Shown here: positions 7,674 through 15,343 of the stretch, piece after piece
Layout of the letters: each line of letters starts with the position of its first letter
How positions within the stretch are numbered: the stretch's first letter is position 1
Assembly: GCA_022800755.1 (NCBI GenBank)
Contig: JAAWQX010000018.1
Coordinates: 1-42,230 of the forward strand
Origin: Oscillospiraceae bacterium
GTDB lineage: Bacteria; Bacillota; Clostridia; Oscillospirales; Oscillospiraceae
Direction: 5' to 3'
DNA: 42,230 nt
Position numbers and translations under genes: made by a program
Notes under the pieces: model-generated
What the model was told of the DNA's origin: nothing
The model's database searches: none
What the model saw: only the letters and a program-made list of their open reading frames with translations

Positions 7674-8505
7674 TACAGAATTTAAAAAAATCCCATTTTC
7701 AGTGATTAAGAATTCTTTAATTGATTTTCAGAACTTGGTGAAATTAATCAACGAGATTGCTAAATTTGATAGTTTCAACGTGAGTTACGATAATATTCTT
7801 GATCTTATCTTTTATTTTTTGTTTAATTCTGAGCGCCATAACGAAATTCACATATATGAAAAGATGCTACAAATCCCCAATAAAACTATCTATTCATTTG
7901 TGAGTAGATGGCAGATGAAATCTAAAAGGGAAAACATTGGATGGGAAACAACCATGGTTCTGAAAGGCAGTGACTATGACTATGGCAGCGATTATGACAA
8001 TTCTATTGAAGCAATTAATGCATATGTTATGACGGATTCAATAGAAGATACCACCTATGATGTTACCAATGATGATATTTCGTATGCATATTATGATGAA
8101 TGTGAAAAAGGAGGCTTTATAGAAAAGATACGGTACCTTTTCTATACAAAAAATAGTGATAATGAAGAAGATACTCCGATTAATTACATAATTGACTTCT
8201 TTTATCATATCTCTGATTACTTGGAGGGCAATAGAGAGGCGATTAAAATAGACGAGAATGGGAAAGTTATTTTGCAGAATAAGCTGAACCAATATGCCCT
8301 GCCCGAAATTATGAAGGGCAGAATACGCTTTATCGCAAATGAAATCATAAAATGCGAGTTTGATAACAACTTGCATAGAAAAGTCAATCCAGTTTATAAC
8401 CCTGAAACACTTTCCCCAAATTGGCACATTACGGATTTCAATGCGGCCCTCTATTTTGCTTTGTTTTATCGGGATTCCAAGAGAAAAATCTCTCTGGTTG
8501 CATGA
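7564..8505 (+). CDS. Unknown AT-rich cargo protein, 5' end uncertain
   Basis: Not recognised. The frame encodes up to 313 residues, but its first 30 codons are simply antisense to the HUH part of rep and are unlikely to be real; the genuine protein probably begins near or lost its start at about 7660. The rest is very AT-rich compared with the GC-rich core genes, rich in Asp, Tyr, Asn and Ile, with no signal peptide. Two segments look helical and hydrophobic (ILDLIFYFLFNSE; YIIDFFYHISDYL), and there is an acidic run around YDYGSDYDNS. It ends inside an intrinsic terminator. Base composition and position at the rep junction suggest it arrived with separate DNA and may itself be a 5'-truncated remnant. 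Confidence 0.55.
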   Translation: MQLYHKKSNWFFQIRDKHENAVQRLFAECGYLSRIGNTEFKKIPFSVIKNSLIDFQNLVKLINEIAKFDSFNVSYDNILDLIFYFLFNSERHNEIHIYEKMLQIPNKTIYSFVSRWQMKSKRENIGWETTMVLKGSDYDYGSDYDNSIEAINAYVMTDSIEDTTYDVTNDDISYAYYDECEKGGFIEKIRYLFYTKNSDNEEDTPINYIIDFFYHISDYLEGNREAIKIDENGKVILQNKLNQYALPEIMKGRIRFIANEIIKCEFDNNLHRKVNPVYNPETLSPNWHITDFNAALYFALFYRDSKRKISLVA

Positions 8506-8521
8506 TGCCAGAGAGATTTTT
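8484..8521 (+). terminator. Intrinsic terminator of the AT-rich cargo gene
   Basis: The stem AAAAATCTCTCTGG/CCAGAGAGATTTTT with a roughly 10-nt loop is followed by T residues. The stop codon of the preceding gene (8503-8505) lies in the loop. Confidence 0.8.
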
Positions 8522-8633
8522 TATCGCAAATGCTTCGCATCCTTGACAGCGTGACAGGGTGTGCGTTCTCCATGTCAAGCGAATCAAGCGAGTAGCTTGC
8601 TTCGCAGAAAAAGATTATGGAGGATGAATCACC

Positions 8634-8741
8634 ATGAAGCAGACTACAAAGATGAGCAGGGCAATAAACCAACTAGAGCACATGTATAACGCGCTGAACG
8701 AGGACAAATTTGCCTACCCCTATTATCACTGTGCAGAGTAA
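8634..8741 (+). pseudogene. N-terminal fragment of SprT-like gene (frameshifted)
   Basis: ATG 8634 follows TGGAGGA at good spacing and starts a 35-codon frame (MKQTTKMSRAINQLEHMY...) that ends at TAA 8739. Its last sensible residues NEDKF lead naturally into LPTPIITVQS of the +1 frame starting at 8710. A short deletion near 8710 therefore seems to have split one SprT-like gene into two frames. Confidence 0.7.
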
Positions 8742-9243
8742 GCCGGGGACTTGGGGCCATTGTTCACGGGCGCAGATTTGGAAACACAAAGAAGAACAGA
8801 CCTACGAAATGAACATCGCAGCGGAAACGCTCTCGGCTCCCATTGAAGAAATCATTGATACTCTGCTGCATGAGATGGTGCATCTTTATTGCCGGGAAAA
8901 CGGCATTCAAGAGGTCAGCCGGGGCGGGACATATCACAACGGAAAATTTAAGGCGCTTGCGGAGCAGGTCGGCCTTGTATGCGTCAGGGCCGGGAAGTAC
9001 GGCTGGAACACCGTCGGCACCGGGAATGATGGCTTGATTGAGTATACACTTTCAAAGGACTGGTCGGAAATTATGCTGAACCGTCAGACTGTAGGTTTTC
9101 GAGCCGGGATACCAACCGCAGGCGGCAAATCCCCCAGCAGCACCCGGAAGCTGATTTGCCCTGGCTGTCGGCAGAGCGTGCGGGCCACGAAAAAGGTCAA
9201 TATCCTCTGCGGGGACTGTCTGCTGCCGATGGTGGAGGTATAA
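8710..9243 (+). CDS. SprT-like zinc metalloprotease domain protein
   Basis: SprT-like family protein, common in mobile elements. The 177-residue frame has the zinc-protease motif LLHEMVHLY (HExxH) at about 55-63, a later His in GTYHNGKFK, and a C-terminal zinc ribbon with CPGC and CGDC pairs at about 150-172. The nearest start here is TTG 8710, with GAGGA five bases before it, but the family's N-terminal helix is encoded in another frame upstream (8634-8709). The protein made from TTG would lack that helix; all metal ligands remain. It stands alone on the plus strand between a terminator and a convergent surface-protein gene. Function on the element is unknown. Confidence 0.82.
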   Translation: MPTPIITVQSKPGTWGHCSRAQIWKHKEEQTYEMNIAAETLSAPIEEIIDTLLHEMVHLYCRENGIQEVSRGGTYHNGKFKALAEQVGLVCVRAGKYGWNTVGTGNDGLIEYTLSKDWSEIMLNRQTVGFRAGIPTAGGKSPSSTRKLICPGCRQSVRATKKVNILCGDCLLPMVEV

Positions 9244-9245
9244 GA

Positions 9246-9280
9246 AAAAGCCGCTTATAGAAATTCCATAGGCGGCTTTT
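9246..9280. terminator. Bidirectional terminator between convergent genes
   Basis: AAAAGCCGC at 9246-9254 pairs with GCGGCTTTT at 9272-9280, with extra pairing inside the loop. A-runs and T-runs on both sides allow termination of the SprT-like gene and of the convergent surface-protein gene. Confidence 0.75.
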
Positions 9281-9292
9281 GAAAGTGTAGGT

Positions 9293-11230
9293 TCAATTTG
9301 TGCAGCGATACAACCGCAGTGCGGTGGCAATAGCTTGTTCACGGCTATAGGTGCCATTGGGCAAAAACGTGTTGTTCCCAACGCCGCCCATCACCTGATA
9401 ACCGCTCGTACTGTCCACCAAGCCGGAAACGAAATTGATGCTCTCCGTTGCCCAGCTTGCAAAGGTGCTGCGGTCGGCAAACTGCACGGGCGTATCCGCC
9501 TGTAAGCCCAGCAGTTTTGCAGTTCTGGCGAGCATCGTTGCGGCTTCCTGCCGGGTGATGCTGTTGCTCGGTGCAAACTGCGTTTCGCTCTTGCCATACA
9601 CAATGCCCGCGCATTTGCCGCCGCGGCTTCCGCACTGCTTGTATCGGTGAATTTGTTGTTCACGGACAGCCCCTTTGCCTTGAGGTATGCGTCAATGTCT
9701 TGCCCGGAGCATTTTTCCACCAGCCGCACCATCAAGCGACAAAACTCCTCGCGCGTGATGTTTGCGGTGAAGTTTTCGCACAGGTCAGACAATGCAAGTT
9801 CTTCCAAAATGGCGGTGCTGATTTCGCTTTGCGCCCATGCGGACGCGGCAGCCGCGATATTCTTCGCCGCTTTTTGTAGTTCGTCCTGCTCCTGCTTCAT
9901 TGTCTCTTTTATCTTTTCTTCTTCCTCTTGGATGAGTTTTTGTGTTTCTGCATAAGACTGATTCGTCAAATTGGCGTTGATGCCATTGATTGTGCGGAAT
10001 CCTTTCGCGCCGTGGTCTGTGGAGATAAACATGGTGGGGCAAAGGAAATAGTCCAGACGCTTGTCTCCATCCACCCATGTATTATTTCCGTAATACCTAT
10101 TGAACGTGTTCCATGTGGAATCCACCCACTGCCATTCACCGTCCAATTCCACCAGATTCCACGCGTGGTGACCGTTTGTTGTTGCCCCTGTCCACATACA
10201 CGCAGGGAATCCCCTGCGCCCAGCACAGCGCTTGAAAGAGGATTGTATACCCGTTGCACACAGTTCTGTTTGCATCCAAAACCCCTTGGGCCGTCCATGT
10301 GTGCAAAGTGCCGTCATAGAGGCTGGCATAGTCATAGTATATGTTATTGATAATCCACTCGTGAATTGCCGTTACCTTGTCAAGGTTGGTCGCCAATCCG
10401 GCGCAAAGTTCATCGGACAAATCCTGCATATCTGAGGTAACAATGGTGTTTTCGTAATAGTAGGGGGCAACTCCGTTTTCCCGCAGTATATTGTTCATCG
10501 CAAGGTAGCGGTCGTTATATTCCCGGTTTTGAATCGCACTGTTCCACTCGGCTTCGGCTTTTTCCTGTCGCGTTTGAGTAGATGGACGGTTATTCTGGCT
10601 TTGATTTTCATTATTATTCTGGTTGTTATTTTGGTTCCTATTTACGCCATTGACGGAATTTAAATCAATTTCATTGCCAGCGACGGTGACTGTTTTTAAA
10701 TTGCTGCACATGGAGAAAGCATCTGCCGCAATTTGAACATCGGGATTCATAATATTAACTGTTTCCAGCTTTGAGCAATCTCCAAATGCGTAGCTTCCAA
10801 TCGTCGTAATACTCTCTGGAATTATGACTGTACGCAATTCTCTACACCGTAAGAATGCCATATAAGGGATTTCCATTAACCCGCTGGAAAGAGTGATTTG
10901 CTCTAATTTCCAGCAGTCTGCAAATCCCATGTCAGAAATCTTGATAACACTATCCGGCATTGTAATGCCAGTGACTGTAAAACTTTCACTAAAAGGCCCA
11001 ATCCAAGAAATAGACCCTCCAAATGTATTATTAAATTCATGCTTTCCAATCTCAGTCACGCCATCTGGAATAATCACATCACCGCCAGAACCGACATACT
11101 GCGTTAGTATTCCATTTTCGATAATGAAGTCTGAATCTGCGGCCATCACTGGAATTCCCATTAAAACAGATATACACATGACCTGTACTAAAATTATCGC
11201 AAGAAAGCGCCTGATTTTGGTATTCTTCAT
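9293..11230 (-). pseudogene. LRR / transglutaminase-like / SLH surface protein, two frameshifts
   Basis: Cell-surface protein read across three frames. Frame one (11230 to about 10194): signal peptide (KIRRFLAIILVQVMCISVLMG), BspA-type leucine-rich repeats with cysteines at about 40-165, an Asn/Gln-rich linker, then the start of a transglutaminase-like fold with its Cys in RTVCNGY. Frame two continues with GATTNGHHAWNLV, which carries the catalytic His, then VDSTW as the Asp part, a coiled-coil-like Glu/Lys stretch, and an SLH motif. Frame three (9601-9293) completes the SLH repeats (ITRQEAATMLAR; YSREQAIATAL). One extra base near 10194 and one shift near 9607-9612 break the gene. The SLH repeats would anchor it to wall polymers. 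A protease or crosslinking role is inferred from the Cys-His-Asp order. Sequencing error is possible for either shift. Confidence 0.82.
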
Positions 11231-11325
11231 TCCTATTTCCTTCTAACTTGATATAAAATATAAAAATTTTAAGTGCATACTTCTTTAAAAATATAATATT
11301 TTAAATTTATATTGCCAATAGGAAT

Positions 11326-11355
11326 CGATATTTTAAATGCTCATTTTGAATATCG
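11326..11355. promoter_or_regulatory. Inverted repeat upstream of the Xre regulator
   Basis: CGATATT at 11326-11332 and AATATCG at 11349-11355 form an inverted repeat with a 16-bp spacer, 35 bp before the regulator start and between it and the divergent surface-protein gene. A likely operator for the regulator itself; inferred from position only. The rest of 11231-11389 is AT-rich with no gene. Confidence 0.45.
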
Positions 11356-11389
11356 GTATGGATTACAATAACAACATGGAGGATATGCC

Positions 11390-11704
11390 ATGTTTGAAGA
11401 AATGTTTTGTAATCGATTGATTCAACTGCGCCAAGAAAAAAATATCTCTACCAGAGATATGAGCTTATCTCTTGGGCAGAGTGAATCCTATATCAACCGA
11501 ATTGAAAATGGTAAAATGCTTCCATCCATGACCGTGTTTTTCTATATCTGTGATTATTTCGGCATCACGCCACGGGAATTCTTTGACACGGAAAATGCGT
11601 CCAGCATGGAACTGATACAGGCATATAAGCAATTACAGGCAATGGACGATGAAACGCGCCGCCATGTCATTGCAATTATTCAGGACTTGACGCGTGATAT
11701 GTGA
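11390..11704 (+). CDS. Xre-family helix-turn-helix regulator
   Basis: A 104-residue DNA-binding regulator. ATG 11390 has GGAGGA eight bases upstream. Residues about 7-60 form an HTH_XRE domain: RLIQLRQEKNISTRDMSLSLGQSESYINRIENGK, with the recognition helix at QSESYINRIE. The C-terminal half (MELIQAYKQLQAMDDETRRHVIAIIQDL) looks like a helical dimerisation tail. It is divergent from the surface-protein gene and near the right end of the element, a usual place for a regulator of excision or cargo genes. The frame is intact. Confidence 0.9.
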   Translation: MFEEMFCNRLIQLRQEKNISTRDMSLSLGQSESYINRIENGKMLPSMTVFFYICDYFGITPREFFDTENASSMELIQAYKQLQAMDDETRRHVIAIIQDLTRDM

Positions 11705-11786
11705 TGTGTTCATTCTACGGGCGCTGCCGATTAGCGGCTCTAAGCCTTGATTAAAGATGGCTGCATCTTTAATCGGGGTGACTATC

Positions 11787-11821
11787 TTGCTTTTTCCTGC
11801 GTTATCGGGTATACTGATAAC
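11787..11821 (+). promoter_or_regulatory. Promoter and operator of the MNT/HEPN pair
   Basis: TTGCTT at 11787-11792, a 17-bp spacer and TATACT at 11810-11815. The -10 is flanked by GTTATC (11801-11806) and GATAAC (11816-11821), an inverted repeat well placed for autorepression, which is usual for toxin-antitoxin operons. A further IR (GATTAAAGATG/CATCTTTAATC, 11749-11774) lies upstream. Confidence 0.7.
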
Positions 11822-11844
11822 AGCAACCAGAGAGGAGGGCCACT

Positions 11845-12147
11845 ATGTCACCCGCGATTTATACAGTCCCGCAGATTCAAACTGCACTGTCTCCAGTGTT
11901 TGCCCGGAATGGTATCAAAAAAGCCGTGTTGTTCGGTTCCTACGGGAAAGGCGCTGCCACGGAAAAAAGCGATATAGACCTGCTGGTGGACAGCGGCCTG
12001 AAAGGGCTCCGGTTCATTGGCCTTTTAGAAGAAGTCCAATCGGTTTTGGGCAAAGAGGTGGATTTGTTCGACGTAAGCCACATTGAACCCGGCTCTTTGA
12101 TTGATGATGAGATCCGCGCTACGGGGGTAACGGTCTATGAGAAATGA
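11845..12147 (+). CDS. mntA: MNT-type nucleotidyltransferase antitoxin
   Basis: A 100-residue minimal nucleotidyltransferase. The catalytic signature GSYGKGAATEKSDIDLLV at about 32-49 has the GS and DxD residues, with a third Asp in EVDLFDV. In the MntA/HepT system this antitoxin adds AMP to the HEPN partner and silences it. ATG 11845 follows GGAGG at good spacing. It overlaps the HEPN gene by 11 bases, the standard operon order. The promoter has an inverted repeat over the -10. The pair sits at the right end of the integrated element, where it would stabilise the element by post-segregational killing or give phage defence. Complete and intact. Confidence 0.88.
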   Translation: MSPAIYTVPQIQTALSPVFARNGIKKAVLFGSYGKGAATEKSDIDLLVDSGLKGLRFIGLLEEVQSVLGKEVDLFDVSHIEPGSLIDDEIRATGVTVYEK

Positions 12148-12457
12148 GGTGATCGTTCGCAAGCTCATCGTATATGCGGACAAGATTTTGGGATACTGCG
12201 ACGGAGTATCCTATGACGGCTTCTGCGGCGATTCCAAGCTGGTAGACGCCTGTGTGTTTAATCTCAGCCAAATGGGCGAATTGGCAAACCGGGTAGACAG
12301 CGAGTTTGCCGACGCGCACCCCGGTATTCCGTGGCGAATGATATACGGTCTGAGAAACCGAATCGTTCACGATTATGAGGGCGTAAATCTTCAACTCATT
12401 TGGGAAATCATTCATGATGACTTGCCCGGTTTGCGTGAGGAGCTTACGAGGCTGTGA
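12137..12457 (+). CDS. hepT: HepT-like HEPN (DUF86) ribonuclease toxin
   Basis: A 106-residue DUF86/HEPN protein. The RNase signature RxxxxHxY is complete as RNRIVHDY at about 77-84. The rest is helical, with a conserved FNLSQMGELANRV segment in the middle. Family members cut RNA or tRNA ends unless AMPylated by the MNT partner encoded just upstream, with which this gene overlaps. Start ATG 12137 lies inside the end of the antitoxin gene. The stop is 92 bp from attR, so it is the last gene of the element. The intact motif suggests the pair is under selection although neighbouring genes are broken. Confidence 0.88.
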   Translation: MRNEVIVRKLIVYADKILGYCDGVSYDGFCGDSKLVDACVFNLSQMGELANRVDSEFADAHPGIPWRMIYGLRNRIVHDYEGVNLQLIWEIIHDDLPGLREELTRL

Positions 12458-12548
12458 GTCTGAAAACAGTCAACACCCACCGCAAAGAAGACCGCATTTA
12501 TGCCGTAATTTTGTTGTATTTTTGTCTGCGATTTTGTGCATTTTGCCA

Positions 12549-12595
12549 CATTGGTAATGACGAGGTCGGCAGTTCGAGTCTGCCCAGCAGCTCCA
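12549..12595 (+). repeat. attR: 47-bp copy of the tRNA-Thr 3' part
   Basis: An exact copy of 3487-3533. It lacks the 5' half of the tRNA, so it is not a gene. It marks the right edge of the integrated element. Confidence 0.95.
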
Positions 12596-12596
12596 A

Positions 12597-12632
12597 ACGC
12601 CCCCGGAACCGATTGGTTCCGGGGGCGTTTTT
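12597..12632 (+). terminator. Original chromosomal terminator of tRNA-Thr
   Basis: A 14-bp GC-rich stem (12597-12610 with 12615-12628) with a GATT loop and a following T-run lies one base after attR. Before insertion it would have followed the tRNA-Thr CCA directly. Confidence 0.85.
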
Positions 12633-12670
12633 CATTAGATAGGTATACGGCGTTTGACCATGTCTTTCGG

Positions 12671-12699
12671 TTGATTTCTGGCGTACGGTAAGATATAAT
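12671..12699 (+). promoter_or_regulatory. Promoter of the small membrane protein gene
   Basis: TTGATT at 12671-12676, a 17-bp spacer and a perfect TATAAT at 12694-12699. The transcript would begin about 9 bases before the ATG at 12715, leaving almost no leader. Confidence 0.7.
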
Positions 12700-12714
12700 A
12701 AGTACGGTGATGGT

Positions 12715-13107
12715 ATGGAAATTTTGATTTCTGTGTTTATATATGGGGTGCAGCTGTTCTTGCTTATGCTGGTGAGCGGCGCTGTATACTTACTGGTGCG
12801 GAAAATCAGAGGTGTCCGGGCAAAGGGCGGAACCTTTGTGATTTGCTTGATACTAATAGCGCTGGTGATTGGCTGTATTTGCTGCTGGCCAGCGATTGGA
12901 GGCCAGCCTTTGGAACAAGCAGACCGGGAGACAATCTCCTGTGTGTCCCAAGGACTCTATTCGTCCAGACTGCCGCTGATTCCGGTATACATCTGTGTGG
13001 AGGAAACCGGGGAACTGCTGCGTTGGCAAATTTACTATATACCCTTTGGCAGCATCGAAATGATACATAATGACGACGGATACGACATCACAAAACCACT
13101 GTTTTAG
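12715..13107 (+). CDS. Small membrane protein of unknown function
   Basis: 130 residues, not recognised. Two hydrophobic spans are visible: about 3-26 (FIYGVQLFLLMLVSGAVYLLV) and 38-60 (FVICLILIALVIGCICCW). A soluble C-terminal half (about 63-130) follows, probably outside the cell. No usual ribosome site precedes ATG 12715, and the promoter places the start only a few bases away. It is the first gene beyond the integrated element and ends 18 bp before the YeiH-type gene, so the two may be co-transcribed. Confidence 0.65.
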   Translation: MEILISVFIYGVQLFLLMLVSGAVYLLVRKIRGVRAKGGTFVICLILIALVIGCICCWPAIGGQPLEQADRETISCVSQGLYSSRLPLIPVYICVEETGELLRWQIYYIPFGSIEMIHNDDGYDITKPLF

Positions 13108-13125
13108 GTTTGGGAGGATGAGAGA

Positions 13126-14154
13126 ATGGAAGCAGTCAAAGAAAAGGGAAAGGGGCTTATTATTTGCCTCTTGATTTCGCTACCTTGTTGGTTTTTGGGA
13201 CAGAAATTCCCAGTGATCGGCGGGCCGGTGTTCGCGATTTTGGCGGGCATGATCGTGACACTGTTTTGGAAGGACAAGGGAGATGCCGCACCGGGCATCC
13301 AGTTTACATCGAAAAAAATCCTGCAATACGCGGTGATTTTGCTGGGCTTTGGCCTGAATCTTTCGGAAATTGCTAAGGTGGGTGCGCAGTCGCTGCCCAT
13401 TATTTTGTCTACCATTGCCACGTCGCTTATCATCGCGTTTATACTGAGCAAGCTGCTGCATATGCCGGGGAATATCTCTACCTTGGTGGGGGTCGGTTCG
13501 TCGATCTGCGGCGGCTCGGCCATCGCGGCCACGGCCCCGGTAATCGGCGCGGACGATGAGGAGATCGCCCAGTCCATTTCCGTGATTTTCTTGTTCAACG
13601 TCATCGCGGCGCTGATTTTTCCGACCCTGGGCGGGGCTATCGGCTTGTCCAACGAGGGCTTCGGCCTGTTTGCCGGTACGGCGGTGAACGATACCTCGTC
13701 TGTTACCGCGGCGGCGGCTGCCTGGGACGGGATGCATCCCGGTGCAAACACCTTGGATACCGCTACCATCGTGAAGCTGACCCGCACTCTGGCCATCATC
13801 CCCATCACTTTGGCGCTGGCGTTTTGGCGGGCGAACAAGACGAAGCGGGAAGGTCAAGCGGAAGACAGCGGGTTCAGCCTGAAAAGCGTATTCCCCATGT
13901 TCATTTTGTATTTTGTGCTGGCGTCGGTCATCACCACGGTTTGCAGCGTGGCGGGCGTACCCGGTTCGACGTTTGCGCCGTTTAAGACCCTGAGCAAGTT
14001 TTTTATCGTCATGGCCATGGCGGCCATCGGCCTGAATACGGACCTGGTAAAGCTGGTGAAGTCTGGCGGAAAGCCCATTTTCATGGGCCTGTGCTGCTGG
14101 ATCGGCATTGCCTGCGTAAGCCTTGGCATGCAGCACGTGCTGGGCATTTGGTGA
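13126..14154 (+). CDS. yeiH: YeiH/UPF0324-family membrane transporter
   Basis: A 342-residue polytopic membrane protein of the UPF0324 (YeiH, putative sulfate exporter) family. About ten hydrophobic spans are visible. Family hallmarks are present: [12 protein letters not shown], the Gly/Ser-rich loop [20 protein letters not shown] at about 122-141, [14 protein letters not shown] at about 185-198, and AAIGLNTDL near the C-terminus. GGGAGGATGAGAG precedes the ATG. The substrate is not settled for the family; sulfate export is only predicted. It follows the small membrane gene closely. Confidence 0.9.
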   Translation: MEAVKEKGKGLIICLLISLPCWFLGQKFPVIGGPVFAILAGMIVTLFWKDKGDAAPGIQFTSKKILQYAVILLGFGLNLSEIAKVGAQSLPIILSTIATSLIIAFILSKLLHMPGNISTLVGVGSSICGGSAIAATAPVIGADDEEIAQSISVIFLFNVIAALIFPTLGGAIGLSNEGFGLFAGTAVNDTSSVTAAAAAWDGMHPGANTLDTATIVKLTRTLAIIPITLALAFWRANKTKREGQAEDSGFSLKSVFPMFILYFVLASVITTVCSVAGVPGSTFAPFKTLSKFFIVMAMAAIGLNTDLVKLVKSGGKPIFMGLCCWIGIACVSLGMQHVLGIW

Positions 14155-14227
14155 TAGAACCCGGAACTTGACAATTTCCGGGGGGTATACTATCCTTGTC
14201 CATATTACAGGAAAGGATGGATGTAGA

Positions 14228-14512
14228 ATGTTGTTAGTCAGTTTGCCGTTTGGCCTGTTGGCTTGGACGTTGGCATGCCTTGCGGCGAAAAAAGAGCACA
14301 CGGCTGTGCTGGTAGCCGGCAGCTTTACTTGCTGCTGCATTTCTGCGGTGTCAGAGTTGTTTGACGTGAAAGGCCGGGCCTTCTGCGGCGACTATATCGG
14401 GATCGAAGACACGATCGACGCTGTGATTTTCGGCGTGATCGTGATGATGGTAGTGACGGTGCTGCTCAATTTTATGGCGCTGGTCATCAAGACGAGCAAG
14501 ATAAAAGAATAA
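14228..14512 (+). CDS. Small two-span membrane protein
   Basis: 94 residues, not recognised. Hydrophobic spans lie at about 2-19 (LVSLPFGLLAWTLACLAA), 25-40 and 65-85 (AVIFGVIVMMVVTVLLNFMALV). ATG 14228 has GGATGG upstream; an earlier frame reaching back to 14123 overlaps the transporter gene and has no ribosome site. A possible promoter (TTGACA at 14168, TATCCT 17 bases on) is weak. It ends at a bidirectional terminator. Confidence 0.65.
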   Translation: MLLVSLPFGLLAWTLACLAAKKEHTAVLVAGSFTCCCISAVSELFDVKGRAFCGDYIGIEDTIDAVIFGVIVMMVVTVLLNFMALVIKTSKIKE

Positions 14513-14515
14513 AAA

Positions 14516-14544
14516 ACGGAGTACCGTTCGGTACTCCGTTTTTT
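14516..14544. terminator. Bidirectional terminator
   Basis: A 10-bp perfect stem ACGGAGTACC/GGTACTCCGT with a GTTC loop, flanked by an A-run and a T-run, lies between convergent genes. The phosphatase stop codon falls in the T-run. Confidence 0.88.
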
Positions 14545-15343
14545 ATTCCAGATACAAAAACCGCAGCCGCTCCAGCTTGTCCGGCGTCATGCCCAATTCC
14601 ACCTCAATGAAGCGCTCCAGACTGCCGGACCGCTCCACGGCGATACCCATAACGGTGGACAAAAATTCCTCGTACACGCTGTCCAGCACCCGCATCTGCT
14701 CAAAAAGCGCCTCATCATCCGTGATGGCCCGGGCCTTTTCGATCATCTTCTCCGTCTCAGGCAAGACCCGCTCGTTGGTGAGCAGATAATCCGCCAACAC
14801 CGTCTCATAAGGTACGCCCAGCGCGGTTTCCAGCAGCGCCGCGGCGGTGCCGCAGCGGTCTTTTCCCATAGTGCAGTGCCACAAAACGGCCCCGTCGGTC
14901 TGGTTCAGCACCAAATCGAAGAACTGCCGGTACATTTTGATCCCGTGGTCATCAAAAAACACCTTATACAACTCCCGCATCCGCTCGTAAGCCTGACCCT
15001 CCATTTTTTGCGCCATAGCCACCATGCGGGCGTCGGGGTCGATGTCCGTGACGGTCTCCCGGGTGACGCCCTCGGCCTGATTTTCAAAGATGGGGCAGTG
15101 GTGATACACGACCCCCGGCAGCACCGCGTCCGGTTTCCGGGCCATTTCCCCGGAGGTACGCAGGTCGATGACGGTTTTCAGCTGGAATTCCTCCGCCAGC
15201 CGCTGCCGGTCCACATCCGTAATGTCGTGGAGATGCCCGGAGCGCAGCAGGCGGTGGGGCTTGATGCGTCGGCCGTCGGCGGTCTCCATGCCGCCCAGGT
15301 CCCGGAAATTGGGCGCGCCCTGCAAACGGGTCTGTTGCGTCAT
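14543..15343 (-). CDS. Tyrosine-protein phosphatase (IphP/Y_phosphatase3 type)
   Basis: A 266-residue protein phosphatase with a Cys-based loop. The N-terminal family motif NFRDLGG is at about 12-18, RSGHL follows, and the P-loop HCTMGKDRCG at about 155-164 holds the nucleophilic Cys and the Arg. There is no signal peptide, so it acts in the cytoplasm unless exported otherwise. Members remove phosphate from tyrosine and, in some species, from phosphoinositides. The start overlaps the stop of tatD by four bases (ATGA), so the two are translated together; a functional link to TatD is not obvious. Confidence 0.9.
   Translation of the reverse strand: MTQQTRLQGAPNFRDLGGMETADGRRIKPHRLLRSGHLHDITDVDRQRLAEEFQLKTVIDLRTSGEMARKPDAVLPGVVYHHCPIFENQAEGVTRETVTDIDPDARMVAMAQKMEGQAYERMRELYKVFFDDHGIKMYRQFFDLVLNQTDGAVLWHCTMGKDRCGTAAALLETALGVPYETVLADYLLTNERVLPETEKMIEKARAITDDEALFEQMRVLDSVYEEFLSTVMGIAVERSGSLERFIEVELGMTPDKLERLRFLYLE

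Larger units (their letters stand above)
3487..12595. mobile_element. 9.1-kb integrated FtsK/Rep-type element in tRNA-Thr
   Basis: Bounded by perfect 47-bp repeats of the tRNA-Thr 3' part, with the integrase gene beside attL. Minus-strand genes from the centre towards attL are Rep, a small protein, an FtsK/SpoIIIE-type ATPase and integrase. This gene set is typical of plasmid-like integrative elements that excise, replicate by a Rep protein and transfer DNA with an FtsK-type pump. The right half carries cargo: an unknown AT-rich gene, a SprT-like protease, a surface protein, an Xre regulator and MNT/HEPN. Rep, FtsK, SprT and the surface protein all show frame damage. I infer it is probably no longer self-transferable although excision may still be possible. 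Confidence 0.92.

Noticed and set aside
12549-12595. A second tRNA-Thr gene
   Set aside because: Only the 3' 47 bases are present; acceptor 5' strand and D arm are missing. It is attR.
14168-14190. Promoter TTGACA with TATACT for the small membrane gene
   Set aside because: Spacing to the good -10 is only 12 bp; the 17-bp alternative TATCCT is weak. Not listed as a feature.
13180-14340. Minus-strand frame of 386 codons
   Set aside because: Antisense to the YeiH-type gene; composition is that of a shadow frame.
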